A DNA stretch of 41,514 bases from an uncultured Coriobacteriaceae bacterium (GTDB taxonomy: Bacteria > Actinomycetota > Coriobacteriia > Coriobacteriales > Atopobiaceae). The notes below the pieces were generated by a model. That model searched no databases. It saw nothing but the letters and a program-made list of their open reading frames with translations, and was not told where the DNA came from. The translations under genes and the position numbers were made by a program. This document shows, piece after piece, positions 34,089 through 41,514 of the stretch (position 1 is its first letter; every line of letters begins with the position of its first letter). The stretch lies in contig CADBRX010000073.1 in the NCBI GenBank assembly GCA_902797175.1, positions 1 through 41,514 of the forward strand, read 5' to 3'.

Positions 34089-35759
34089 ATGCCCGATGCA
34101 ATCCGCAAGGTCAACGTCGTTGGCCATCAGCACCCCGATACCGACAGTATCTGTGCTGCCATTTCCTATGCCTATCTCAAGAGCCAGGTTGACCCCGACA
34201 CGGAGTACGAGGCCCGCAGGGCAGGCGCCATCAACCGCGAGACGGCCTTTGTGCTGCAGCATTTTGGCTTTGAGGAGCCTCGCCTGATCACGGACGCCAG
34301 CCCCCAGGTCAAGGACACCAACTACAACATGGCGCCCGCCATCGACGGCGAGACCAGTCTCCTGCGGGCCTGGAACCTCATGCGCGACGATCGCACGTCC
34401 ACCCTGTGCATCGCCGACAACGAAGGCACGCTTCAGGGCCTCATCGCCGTGAAGGACATCGCCAACGCCAACATGGACATCTACGACAGCGAGGTCGTCG
34501 CTCGTTCCCACACGCGCTTCTCCAACATCGTGGACACCCTCGAGGGCGAGCTCCTCGTAGGCGACCCCGAAGGCGCCGTGTGCAACGGCCACGTCATCGT
34601 GGGCACCAGCCCCGAGATGATGGAGGACGTCATCGAGAAGGGCGACATCGTCCTCACCACCAACCGCTATGAGACCCAGGACTATGCGGTGCGCGCTGGC
34701 GCGGGCCTGCTCATCGTATGTGGCAACGCTCGCGTCTCCGCCGTCGTGCGAGAGGTGGCGGAGGAGCGCGGCTGCGCCATCATCGCCACCAAGTACGACA
34801 CCTACGCCGCTTCGCGCCTCATCACCATGTCCATCCCCGTCCGGGCAAAGATGCTCGATAGCGACCTTGTCGATCGCTTCTCGGTCAACACCGCCGTCGA
34901 AGACGCGCAGAAGGTCGTGGCGCGCACGGGACACCGCTTCTTCCCCGTGCTCAACGAGGACGGCACCTACGCCGGCATCATCACCTCGTCCGACATGATC
35001 GCCCCGCGCAAGAAGCACGTCATCCTGGTCGACCACAACGAGCGCAGCCAAGCGGTCTACGGCCTTGAGCAGGCCGAGATCATGGAGATCATCGACCACC
35101 ACCGCATCGGCTCGATCGAGACGAGCGGCCCCGTCTACTTCCGCAACATGCCCGTCGGCTGCACCTGCACCATCATCTACGACATCTACCAAGAGAACGG
35201 CATCGAGATTCCCGCCAACATAGCAGGCCTCATGCTTTCGGCCATCCTCTCCGACACGCTCTGCTTCCGCTCACCCACCTGCACGCCACGCGACAAGTAC
35301 GTGGGCGAGCAGCTGGCCAAGATCTGTGGCGAGGACCCCGAGTCCTATGCCGACCAGATGTTTGACGCAGGCGCCGACCTCACCGGGCGCACGGCGGACG
35401 AGGTCTTCAATTCCGACTTCAAGGTCTTCAGCCGCGGCGACGTGCGCTTTGGCGTGGGCCAAGGGTCGTTCATGACCGAGGCCTCCCGCAAGGCCGCCGA
35501 GGAGCTCGTGGGGCCCTACCTCAAGGATGGCGCCGCCGTCAACGAGCTGCCCATGGTCTTCTACCTCTTTACCGACGTGAAGAGCCAGACGTCCGACATG
35601 CTCTACTGGGGCGCCGCGGCAGAAGAAGTCGCGAGCCGCGCCTTTGGTGTCACCCCCGTCGACGACATCGCCATCCTGCCGGGCGTCGTGAGCCGAAAGA
35701 AGCAGGTCATCCCCGCCCTCATGGAGACGCTCCAGCGCATGCAGGAGGAGCAGGAGTAG
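34089..35759 (+). CDS. ppaC: Manganese-dependent family II inorganic pyrophosphatase with CBS and DRTGG domains
   Basis: Hydrolyses pyrophosphate and so drives biosynthesis. The 556-residue protein has the family II core split by regulatory domains. VVGHQHPDTDSICAAI opens the DHH domain. A CBS motif (about residues 70-130), a DRTGG domain and a second CBS motif (to about 310) follow. Then come ILVDHNERSQAV, IMEIIDHHRIGS, LSDTLCFRSPTCT and the DHHA2 domain ending in VSRKKQVIPAL. CBS-PPases are controlled by adenine nucleotides binding to the CBS pair. The ATG at 34089 has GAGGAG upstream; the open frame extends further up but without a ribosome site. Confidence 0.95.
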   Translation: MPDAIRKVNVVGHQHPDTDSICAAISYAYLKSQVDPDTEYEARRAGAINRETAFVLQHFGFEEPRLITDASPQVKDTNYNMAPAIDGETSLLRAWNLMRDDRTSTLCIADNEGTLQGLIAVKDIANANMDIYDSEVVARSHTRFSNIVDTLEGELLVGDPEGAVCNGHVIVGTSPEMMEDVIEKGDIVLTTNRYETQDYAVRAGAGLLIVCGNARVSAVVREVAEERGCAIIATKYDTYAASRLITMSIPVRAKMLDSDLVDRFSVNTAVEDAQKVVARTGHRFFPVLNEDGTYAGIITSSDMIAPRKKHVILVDHNERSQAVYGLEQAEIMEIIDHHRIGSIETSGPVYFRNMPVGCTCTIIYDIYQENGIEIPANIAGLMLSAILSDTLCFRSPTCTPRDKYVGEQLAKICGEDPESYADQMFDAGADLTGRTADEVFNSDFKVFSRGDVRFGVGQGSFMTEASRKAAEELVGPYLKDGAAVNELPMVFYLFTDVKSQTSDMLYWGAAAEEVASRAFGVTPVDDIAILPGVVSRKKQVIPALMETLQRMQEEQE

Positions 35760-35774
35760 CCCTTATCGCAAACC

Positions 35775-35848
35775 GATACAAAAGGGTGGGACCCCTACGC
35801 ATCACTGATACGTAGGGGTCCCACCCTTTTGTATCACCCTTTTGTATC
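35775..35848. terminator. Bidirectional terminator with duplicated right arm
   Basis: Arms 35775-35799 and 35811-35835 are perfect 25-bp reverse complements with an 11-nt loop. AAAA and TTTT inside the arms give a terminator in both directions, for the pyrophosphatase and the convergent HAD gene. The outer 13 bases of the right arm (ACCCTTTTGTATC) are repeated in tandem at 35836-35848, so the left arm has two alternative partners. Confidence 0.88.
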
Positions 35849-35860
35849 GGTCTTGCCGTC

Positions 35861-36706
35861 CTAGTGCATGAAGGCAGGCATCTCTCCGATGTCAGCCGCC
35901 CGCGCGATCTGGAGCAGCGCCTCGGCAACGCCTTCGTCCGCAGAAGCGCCGCATTCCCACCGAGCCGCCTTCTTGGCCTCGGGGCTTGCATTGGCCACCG
36001 CGACAGAATTGGGGATGCACGAGAGCATGGAAAGGTCGTTTTCCGAGTCGCCAAAGGTCGCCACCTCGCTGACGTCAATGCCCAATGCGTCAGCCAAGAT
36101 GAGGGTGGCGCTCCCCTTGCCGTAGCCGGCAGGCGTCACGTCGATGAGCGGCGCCGTCTGGCTGGGGAACACAAAGTCCAGCTCGGGAACCTCGCGTCGC
36201 AGCAGCTGCTGGATCTCTTCCTGGTGCTCGCGCGTGCCCGTCACGTGCACGTTTGACTTGAGCACGGGCGCCAGCACGCGGGGCTCCGCCCGATACGACC
36301 GAAGCGTCCAGCCAAACCCGTTCTCGCAGCGCTTGGGATCTGAGCTCACGAACCAAGCAGAGAGGTCGGGGCCGTCCACGTCATAGAGCGCAAGCGCACC
36401 TTCGCCCAGCTCGTCCATGATGTCGGCAACCCGCTGAAGAGGCTCCACCGGGCACCATTCGCGATGGATGACCTCGCCGTCCAGCATGACGATCTGCCCA
36501 TTGGCAAAGGCTCCCGTGGCATAGCAGCGCTCGTCCCCATGAAAGGTGCTCTGAACTCCAGACGGCGTTCGGCCCGTCACGGGCCCAAAGTGGAGCCCCG
36601 CGTCGAGCATCGCATGGATCGCCTCGAGGGTGCGTTCTGACGCAGATCCACGGTGCGCCAGCGGTATGAGCGTGTCGTCGAGGTCGGTGAGGGCAAGCTT
36701 TATCAT
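35861..36706 (-). CDS. Cof-type HAD-superfamily phosphatase
   Basis: A 281-residue sugar-phosphate or nucleotide phosphatase of the HAD IIB (Cof) group. Motif I is LALTDLDDTLIPL with the nucleophilic aspartate, motif II GPVTGRTPSG, motif III the lysine in AGYGKGSATLILADALGI, and motif IV TFGDSENDLSML. The cap between motifs II and III is of C2 type. The ATG at 36704-36706 follows AAGGAG. Substrate is not predictable. It is downstream of the glutathione peroxidase gene but separated by a terminator. Confidence 0.9.
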   Translation of the reverse strand: MIKLALTDLDDTLIPLAHRGSASERTLEAIHAMLDAGLHFGPVTGRTPSGVQSTFHGDERCYATGAFANGQIVMLDGEVIHREWCPVEPLQRVADIMDELGEGALALYDVDGPDLSAWFVSSDPKRCENGFGWTLRSYRAEPRVLAPVLKSNVHVTGTREHQEEIQQLLRREVPELDFVFPSQTAPLIDVTPAGYGKGSATLILADALGIDVSEVATFGDSENDLSMLSCIPNSVAVANASPEAKKAARWECGASADEGVAEALLQIARAADIGEMPAFMH

Positions 36707-36752
36707 GGCGCTCCTTCTTGGGGGGGATTGTCCATGCCCCAGTGTATGCGAA

Positions 36753-36776
36753 GAGGGCCGCCTTTCGGCAGCCCTC
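36753..36776 (-). terminator. Terminator after the glutathione peroxidase gene
   Basis: On the minus strand GAGGGCTGCC, a GAAA tetraloop and GGCGGCCCTC pair over 10 bp with one G-U wobble; the plus strand has a C-A mismatch instead. This asymmetry supports minus-strand use. The following bases are only mildly T-rich. Confidence 0.6.
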
Positions 36777-36806
36777 AACAAAGTCGGAACAGTTTTTCAG
36801 CTGGGA

Positions 36807-37352
36807 CTATCCCACGAGCTCACGCACGAAGGCGCAGACCTCGTCCATGTCTGCCGTCGGCTCAAAACGGGCCACCACGTTGCCCTCGCGGTCTACCACG
36901 AACTTGGTGAAATTCCACTTGATATCGGGGTTGTTCTGGTAGTCGGGGTCGATCTTGGCAAGATGCTGGTTCATGAAGCCAGCCATCTCGCCCTCGCCAA
37001 AGCCCTCGAAGCCCTTCTGCTCCTTGAGCCAGGTGTAGAGCGGCAGCTCGTCGGCGCCGTTGACGTCGGACTTGTGCATCTGCGGGAAGGTGGTGTTGTA
37101 GTGCAGGGTGCAGAACTCGTGCACCTCGTCGTCGGAACCGGGGGTCTGCGCGCCAAACTGGTTGCAGGGGATGTCAAGGATCTCGAGGCCCTTGTCGTGC
37201 AGCTCCTCAAAGAGCGCCTCGATGGGCGCATAGTGCGGGGTGAAGCCACAGCCCGTGGCGGTGTTGACGACCATGACAACCTTGCCCGCAAAGTCGGCGG
37301 TCTTCACCTCGTTGCCCTTGCCATCCAACAGCGTGAAATCATAAAAGCCCAT
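36807..37352 (-). CDS. Glutathione peroxidase-family thiol peroxidase
   Basis: A 181-residue peroxidase with the reactive cysteine in VVNTATGCGFTPHY, the glutamine in DIPCNQFGAQTPG and the tryptophan in IKWNFTKFVVD, the usual catalytic set. The active residue is encoded by TGC, so this is the cysteine type rather than selenocysteine. Such enzymes commonly use thioredoxin, and the thioredoxin reductase gene 75 bp upstream in the same direction supports this. The ATG follows AGAGGAG. It probably detoxifies peroxides in the anaerobic cytoplasm. Confidence 0.93.
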   Translation of the reverse strand: MGFYDFTLLDGKGNEVKTADFAGKVVMVVNTATGCGFTPHYAPIEALFEELHDKGLEILDIPCNQFGAQTPGSDDEVHEFCTLHYNTTFPQMHKSDVNGADELPLYTWLKEQKGFEGFGEGEMAGFMNQHLAKIDPDYQNNPDIKWNFTKFVVDREGNVVARFEPTADMDEVCAFVRELVG

Positions 37353-37427
37353 GCCGTACTCCTCTCTTGACCGCCACGGCAATGCACCGCCGAGGCTTGT
37401 TTCATGACCTTGCGTGAAGTGCCTGAC

Positions 37428-38372
37428 CTAGCTAGAGACGGGATGCCCCAGGTAGGCCGAAACCGAGGTCGCCGCTATGGCGCCGTCCGCAGCGGCCGTC
37501 ACGATCTGGCGCAGCGACTTCTGACGCACGTCGCCTGCCACAAAGAGGCCCGGGATCGACGTGGACATGTCCTCGCCCGCAACCACGTAGCCGTTGGCAT
37601 CAAGCTCGACAAGCTCGCCCACCAGCGCCGACGCCGGAACGCGGCCCACAAAGACGAAGACGCCCACATTGTTGTCAAAGGACTCGACCGTCTCCTCGCC
37701 CGTCTCGTTGTTGCGCAGGGTGACCTCGGTGATCATGCCGTCGCCGTCGACCTTGGTGATGCTCGTCAGGTAGCGCACCTCGACCTTCGGGTTCTCGGCC
37801 AGCTCCTTGCCGACGGAGGCCTGCGCACGCAGATGGTCCTTGCGGACCGTCACGACGACCTTGCTCGCAAAGCGCGTGAGGAAGAGCGCCTCCTCGGCTG
37901 CGGAGTTGCCACCGCCAATGACAAAGACCTGCTTGCCGCGGTAGAACATGCCGTCACACGTGGCGCAGTAGCTCACGCCCTTGCCGCCAAACTCCTCCTC
38001 GCCGGCAAAACCCGCATGGCGCGGCGTGGCACCGCCGGCCAGAATGACGGCCTTGGCCTGGTACACCTTTCCGGGAACGGTCACGGAGAAGGTCTCGTCC
38101 TCGTTGCGCTCGATGCGCAGGACGTTCTCCATCACGATGGTCGCCCCGAGGTCCTCGGCCTGCGCCTTCATGGCATCAACCAGCGTGAAGCCGTCCGTAT
38201 GGGGGACGCCGGGGTAGTTGTCGACCTCGGAGGTGAGGATCACCTGTCCACCCACGGCCTCCTGCTCCAGCACGATGGTGTTGAGCAGCGCACGCTGCGC
38301 GTAGATGGCCGCAGACAGTCCCGCGGGACCCGCACCTACGATGATAAGATCAAGCACGTCGTTCTCTGACAT
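37428..38372 (-). CDS. trxB: Thioredoxin reductase
   Basis: A 314-residue FAD enzyme. The N-terminal FAD loop is LIIVGAGPAGLSAAIYA, the redox-active site is SYCATCDGMF, the nucleotide-binding loop FVIGGGNSAAEEA, and the C-terminal FAD site GLFVAGDVRQKSLRQIVTAAADGAIAA. The segment that usually reads HRR-x-x-x-R for the NADPH 2'-phosphate is VRKDHLRA here, so coenzyme preference may differ. The ATG follows AAGGAG. It is followed by glutathione peroxidase, likely as one operon, and diverges from two nitroreductase genes. Confidence 0.93.
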   Translation of the reverse strand: MSENDVLDLIIVGAGPAGLSAAIYAQRALLNTIVLEQEAVGGQVILTSEVDNYPGVPHTDGFTLVDAMKAQAEDLGATIVMENVLRIERNEDETFSVTVPGKVYQAKAVILAGGATPRHAGFAGEEEFGGKGVSYCATCDGMFYRGKQVFVIGGGNSAAEEALFLTRFASKVVVTVRKDHLRAQASVGKELAENPKVEVRYLTSITKVDGDGMITEVTLRNNETGEETVESFDNNVGVFVFVGRVPASALVGELVELDANGYVVAGEDMSTSIPGLFVAGDVRQKSLRQIVTAAADGAIAATSVSAYLGHPVSS

Positions 38373-38387
38373 CTGAACTCCTTCCCG

Positions 38388-38416
38388 TTGACTGTTTACG
38401 AATGTAATTGTACACT
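38388..38416 (+). promoter_or_regulatory. Promoter of the nitroreductase genes
   Basis: TTGACT (38388-38393), 17 bp and TACACT (38411-38416) form a good sigma-70 promoter directed at the nitroreductases. AATTGTA occurs twice near it (38406-38412 and 38421-38427), 15 bp apart, and could be operator half-sites shared with trxB. Confidence 0.6.
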
Positions 38417-38491
38417 ATTTAATTGTATGCAATTCTTTTTTCAGCAAAAACTAGTATAGAATCACAATACGCCCATGAACAGGAGGAATCC

Positions 38492-39247
38492 ATGACGCTC
38501 ACCGAGGCAATTGAGAAACGCATCTCTTGCCGCGCCTATACGGACATGCCGCTTGATCCGTCCGTATTTGAGGAGCTCTCGGAGCTGTCGGAAACGCTTT
38601 CGCGGGAGGGCGAGATTCGCATCGTCCTTGTCGGGCCGGCAGACGGAGGTGCAGACCTCAAGCTGAACGGCCGCATGTTCAGTGGAACCATCTCTACCTA
38701 TGCCGCCCTCATCGGGCCAGACGACGACCTCACGCGCGAGAAGGCCGGCTTCTTTGGCGAGAAGCTCGTCCTGCACGCGACGCAGCTCGGCCTTGGCACC
38801 TGCTGGGTCGCCGGAACGTTCGACCGCTCGAGCGTCACGCTGCCGCTCGCCGAGGGCGAGGTGCTCCACGACGTCATCCCCATGGGCAACATGCCGTCCA
38901 AGCAGCCCTTTGCCCAGCGCACCATTCGCGCGGGCCTGCGCCGCAGGAATAAGAAGCCCGAGGCCATGTTCAAAGGCGACGGCTCGCTCTCCTCGGCACC
39001 TAGCTGGATCCGCGCAGGCATTGACGCCGTCATAAAGGGACCGTCCGCCGTCAACGAGCAGCCTGTGGTCTTCGCTTGGGAGCAGGGCGTCCTTCACGCC
39101 ACGCTCCCCTATCTCAAGCGAAACATTGAGTACACTGACCTTGGCATCGCAAAGCTCCACTTCCAGATTGCCGCTCAGGAGGCCGGAATCTCCGGCACCT
39201 GGGAATGGGGCAACCAGGGAGCGTTTCTTATCAAGGAACAGGCCTGA
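38492..39247 (+). CDS. Nitroreductase-family protein (long form)
   Basis: A 251-residue protein of the putative TM-nitroreductase type. The N-terminus MTLTEAIEKRISCRAY is the usual FMN-binding start, and GFFGEKLVLHATQLGLGTCWVAGTF is the conserved central helix and strand of the fold. The second half duplicates part of the fold and ends GISGTWEWGNQGAFLIKEQ. The substrate is unknown. The ATG is preceded by a perfect AGGAGG. It is separated by only 12 bp from a second nitroreductase gene, so the two are co-transcribed. Confidence 0.85.
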   Translation: MTLTEAIEKRISCRAYTDMPLDPSVFEELSELSETLSREGEIRIVLVGPADGGADLKLNGRMFSGTISTYAALIGPDDDLTREKAGFFGEKLVLHATQLGLGTCWVAGTFDRSSVTLPLAEGEVLHDVIPMGNMPSKQPFAQRTIRAGLRRRNKKPEAMFKGDGSLSSAPSWIRAGIDAVIKGPSAVNEQPVVFAWEQGVLHATLPYLKRNIEYTDLGIAKLHFQIAAQEAGISGTWEWGNQGAFLIKEQA

Positions 39248-39259
39248 AAGGACAACGCC

Positions 39260-39802
39260 ATGAACGAGACCATCAAAACCCTCAAGAGCCGCCGCTCCGT
39301 CCGCAACTTCTCCGACAAGCCCGTCGAGAAGGACCTCATCGAGAAGATCATCGACGCAGGCCTCTGGGCGCCGAGCGGCATGGGCAAGCAGGCTCCCATC
39401 ATCCTTGCCGTGACCAACAAGGAGCTGCGCGACCGCCTGTCCACCATGAACGCAGACATCATGCGCGCCGCAGGCCGCGGCCCCGCCGAGGGCTTCGACC
39501 CGTTTTACGGCGGCCCGGTAGTGCTGGTGGTGCTGGCAGACAAGAGCGTCCCCACCTATGTGTACGATGGCGCCCTCGTGATGGGAAACCTCATGAACGC
39601 GGCCGCCTCGCTCGGCGTCGACTCCATCTGGATTCACCGTGCCAAGGAGGAGTTCGACTCCGAAGAGGGCAAGGCCATCCTCGCCGAGGCGGGCGTCCAG
39701 GGCGACTTCGAGGGCATCGGTCACTGCGTGCTCGGCTATGCGTCCGAGCCTGCTGGCGAAGGTGCCGCGCGCAAGGATGGGCGCGTCTTCTGGGCAGAGT
39801 AG
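39260..39802 (+). CDS. Nitroreductase-family protein (short form)
   Basis: A 180-residue FMN-dependent nitroreductase. It has TLKSRRSVRNFSDKPVEKDLIEKIIDAGLWAPSGMG at its N-terminus, DGALVMGNLMNAAASLGVDSIWIH in the middle and EGIGHCVLGYAS near the end, all typical. It probably works as a homodimer and reduces quinones, nitro compounds or flavins. Second gene of a two-gene unit; the ribosome site is GAAAGGA. Confidence 0.9.
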   Translation: MNETIKTLKSRRSVRNFSDKPVEKDLIEKIIDAGLWAPSGMGKQAPIILAVTNKELRDRLSTMNADIMRAAGRGPAEGFDPFYGGPVVLVVLADKSVPTYVYDGALVMGNLMNAAASLGVDSIWIHRAKEEFDSEEGKAILAEAGVQGDFEGIGHCVLGYASEPAGEGAARKDGRVFWAE

Positions 39803-39832
39803 CGCAAGAGCTCTCGCAACTCTCCACTTCGC

Positions 39833-39937
39833 ACGAAAGTGCGTAACTTTCTGGTGCTTTTGAAGATGTTGTCTCTGCTTGTAAGTTCTATACCAGCAGA
39901 TATGACAGATCAAAGCATCGAGAGTTGCGCACTTTCG
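39833..39937. repeat. Left flanking module with 16-bp inverted motif
   Basis: ACGAAAGTGCGTAACT (39833-39848) and AGTTGCGCACTTTCG (39923-39937) bound a 105-bp module with a central palindrome-like ATACC-N4-GATAT. The same architecture, inverted, lies on the other side of the adjacent gene (40962-41067). It is AT-richer than its surroundings. Confidence 0.8.
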
Positions 39938-39966
39938 ATATTTGTCTAAGCAGATATCACCGCTTA

Positions 39967-40928
39967 CTACCCCAGCAGACGCTCGGGATGCATAGCCAGG
40001 TCTCGTATGCGCTTCTGAAAGGAAACCTCCCTCACCCACTCCTCATCCACCGCTTCGGGGAGGTTGAGCCCCAGGACAGAGGCAACAACGCCTGCGATGC
40101 GCTCCAGTTGGATGGGGTCAGAGAACATGCCATTGGTCACCGAGAGCACCCGGTATCCCAGCTCCTCCAAAACGATTCTCCGCACGGAATCGTGGGTGAT
40201 GCGTTTTTCGGCCGCATGCTCTTCATCGCTGTCGTACTCTATCGCAAGCTTGGCGGATTCCCACAGAAGGTCTGGGGTTATGTAATTCGTACCCCACAAC
40301 TTCCGTGTCGATCCTCTCACGGGCAGAGGATGGTTGAGCTTGGGCTCAGGCAGGCCAAAGCCGCCAACCTCCCTTGGCGACACCAAGCAAACGGCGAGAG
40401 CTGCCTCCATGGGAGACGCTGCACCACCAAGCACGCTTCGAACCACGCGGGCGGCCTTCTTACTCCCATGCACGCCGGCGCAGTCGTCCAGGAAAAGGGA
40501 AATGATGTCAGACGTGCAAATCTGATCGCAAAGACGACTCTTGCCACCGACAATCCCATACCGCCCACAGAGCTCAAAACCAAGAAACTGGAGCCTCTCC
40601 TCATCAAGCACATTTGCCATCTGGAGAAAGACAAGCTCTGGCGCCGCGCAAAACACTCCACGCTCCACCAGGTAGCTCGGATAGATGCCCGTGGGAGCGA
40701 CATGCTATTGCACACCGTCACGGCTGTGCGGCGGCGGTCTTCGCGGTTCCAGGTGGTGAGGTAGAGGGGCCTTGGGAGACCCTCAAAGCAGGACACGTGA
40801 TGCTTAAGCCTGGTGCGGCTCGCCTCGAGCGCATGATGCGGGACACCAAGGCGCTCTTTGGTCTTGTCGCCTTGTCGGTTTGCTCGCAACCACGCTACCG
40901 CCGTACCTCTAGACAGTAAGAAAGCCAT
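39967..40928 (-). pseudogene. AbiEi/endonuclease-like protein gene with a one-base frameshift
   Basis: Two overlapping minus-strand frames together make one protein of about 320 residues. The first (from ATG 40928: MAFLLSRGTAVAWLRANRQG) breaks after CNSMSLP. The second continues TGIYPSYLVERGVFCAAPELVFLQMA, then FLGFELCGRYGI, and ends RIRDLAMHPERLLG. The break is at a GGG run (40693-40695), and adding one G/C restores a single frame. The N-terminal half resembles type IV toxin-antitoxin/AbiEi-like proteins. The last part (LAIEYDSDEEHAAEKRITHDSVRRIVLEELGYRVLSVT) looks like an endonuclease fold with a D/E metal site. Family assignment is tentative. It is bracketed by inverted modules. Confidence 0.6.
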
Positions 40929-40961
40929 GACGATTCATTCCCTCGGTATGAGCGCGTTTGT

Positions 40962-41067
40962 ACGAAAGTGCGCAACTATTTTTGGTTAAGATTTGTATAC
41001 CAACAGGTATTTTGGCTAGTGCTCAATGCCACTCTCTTTCTTGGGTTGATAAGTTACGCACTTTCGT
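40962..41067. repeat. Right flanking module with 16-bp inverted motif
   Basis: ACGAAAGTGCGCAACT (40962-40977) and AGTTACGCACTTTCGT (41052-41067) bound a 106-bp module with a central ATACC-N4-GGTAT palindrome. The outer motif is the exact reverse complement of the outer motif on the left. The inner motif is that of the inner left motif except for one end base. The region 40929-41091 otherwise holds only the promoter area of the AbiEi-like gene. Confidence 0.8.
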
Positions 41068-41091
41068 ACATCACGAACCAATCCCTAGCCA

Positions 41092-41226
41092 TCAACAAGA
41101 ACACGTGCCACAATAGCTCCCGCAAAACACGAAAAGGGAGAAGCCACATGTCCCAGAGAAGTACCGCCCCGCGCGACGCCGCACCCTCAGCTGGATATCC
41201 TGTAGGCCATCGTACTTGTCACTCAT
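41092..41226 (-). pseudogene. Possible 5' gene remnant (44 codons)
   Basis: An ATG at 41226 has GGAGG 8 nt upstream and opens a frame starting MSDKYDGLQDIQLRVRRRAG. After about 25 credible residues the sequence turns into an unlikely Cys/Phe/Gly-rich tail and stops 25 bp from the flanking module. This looks like the start of a gene cut off by whatever lies to its left. No family is recognised. The rest of 40929-41356 shows no gene. Confidence 0.3.
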
Positions 41227-41290
41227 CCATCATTCCTCCTAACGCCAGTGCGTCGACAACGCCAGCATAGGGGAAGGAAGAGGGTACGGT

Positions 41291-41355
41291 GGCTGTTTTA
41301 GCCTGACTCAGATTGGTTGCTTTAGTCCGACCATTTGTGGTTGGATTCGTCCGAC
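41291..41355. repeat. Three 17-bp direct repeats with exact 24-bp period
   Basis: GGCTGTTTTAGCCTGAC (41291), GGTTGCTTTAGTCCGAC (41315) and GGTTGGATTCGTCCGAC (41339) begin exactly 24 bp apart. The last ends one base before the stop codon of the partial gene. Regularly spaced repeats of this kind occur at ends of some transposons and in multi-site operators. Confidence 0.65.
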
Positions 41356-41356
41356 G

Positions 41357-41514
41357 CTAACACCTGGGCTCAACCCACCACCAAGGCTTCTCTTGGGCAA
41401 AGGCCTCGAGTGCGTCGAGGTAGCGTCGCTCCCCGGCGGGCAGAGCGGTGCGAGCCAGCGAGAAGAGCAGTGCCTCCCAGTCCCTCAGCTCTTTGCCATA
41501 TACAAGACCGCCCA
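41357..41514 (-). CDS. C-terminal end of an unidentified protein (cut by window edge)
   Basis: The minus-strand frame from the edge to TAG at 41357-41359 reads GGLVYGKELRDWEALLFSLA, then ARTALPAGERRYLDALEAF and a tryptophan-rich end (AQEKPWWWVEPRC). Codon use is normal and the helix-rich composition is protein-like. About 52 codons are visible. I do not recognise the family. The neighbouring repeats raise the possibility that it belongs to a mobile element. Confidence 0.5.
   Translation of the reverse strand, partial: GGLVYGKELRDWEALLFSLARTALPAGERRYLDALEAFAQEKPWWWVEPRC

Noticed and set aside
36807..37352. Selenocysteine-type glutathione peroxidase
   Set aside because: The active-site codon is TGC and there is no in-frame TGA.
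41148..41270. 40-codon plus-strand open frame MSQRSTAPRDAAPS
   Set aside because: Pro/Ser/Ala-rich translation without homology, in a decayed region and antisense to the better-supported remnant start at 41226.
41291..41355. CRISPR array
   Set aside because: Only three imperfect repeats with 7-bp spacers and no cas genes; this is not a repeat-spacer array.

Overview
The window is a high-GC, gene-dense bacterial chromosome segment that reads like Coriobacteriia (Actinomycetota), most likely an Olsenella/Atopobiaceae-type anaerobe. The reasons are the strong AGGAGG ribosome sites, a T-box and a lysine riboswitch in a GC-rich actinobacterial background, a glycyl radical enzyme with its activase, a class III fructose bisphosphatase, a CBS-domain family II pyrophosphatase, a ferredoxin-type aldo/keto reductase, and many reductases but no respiratory genes. 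The genus is an inference.

Left part (1-6050, all minus strand): dapA-dapB-argJ-argB-argD-proA run in one direction with short gaps, and a lysine riboswitch lies upstream of dapA. At 6144-8630 a soluble hybrid histidine kinase diverges from this block. A methyltransferase, a decayed DUF3990-like gene and an iron-sulfur flavoprotein follow.

10609-16300 holds a catabolic locus: an FSA-type aldolase, a YbiW-type glycyl radical enzyme, the radical SAM activase on the opposite strand, a free-standing N-terminal half of a PPDK/PEP-synthase regulatory protein, and a DeoR-family regulator. Matching operator-like sequences sit in the divergent promoter and upstream of the regulator. Two broken genes follow (a Gfo/Idh/MocA tail and a membrane protein with an internal amber codon), then an aldo/keto reductase divergent from a HutC-type regulator, class III FBPase and asparaginase.

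22565-27480 is a tryptophan operon trpD-C-F-B-A with overlapping genes, preceded by a T-box leader whose specifier codon is UGG; trpE and trpG are absent from it. Next come an ArsC/Spx-like protein, a YfbR-type nucleotidase, a small XRE regulator and the translation factor EttA. A large, strongly structured noncoding RNA of unassigned family fills 31030-31398 and ends in a textbook terminator. After it come two small proteins, a GH2 glycosidase, the pyrophosphatase, a HAD phosphatase, a glutathione peroxidase/thioredoxin reductase pair and two nitroreductases.

The right end (39833-41514) looks like accessory DNA. An AbiEi/endonuclease-like gene with a one-base frameshift is bracketed by two roughly 105-bp modules in inverted orientation, each bounded by the same 16-bp motif. 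Beyond it are a short gene remnant, three direct repeats with an exact 24-bp period, and the 3' end of an unknown gene. This region, the structured RNA and the glycyl-radical locus with its orphan regulatory half-protein are the most promising places for something not yet described.
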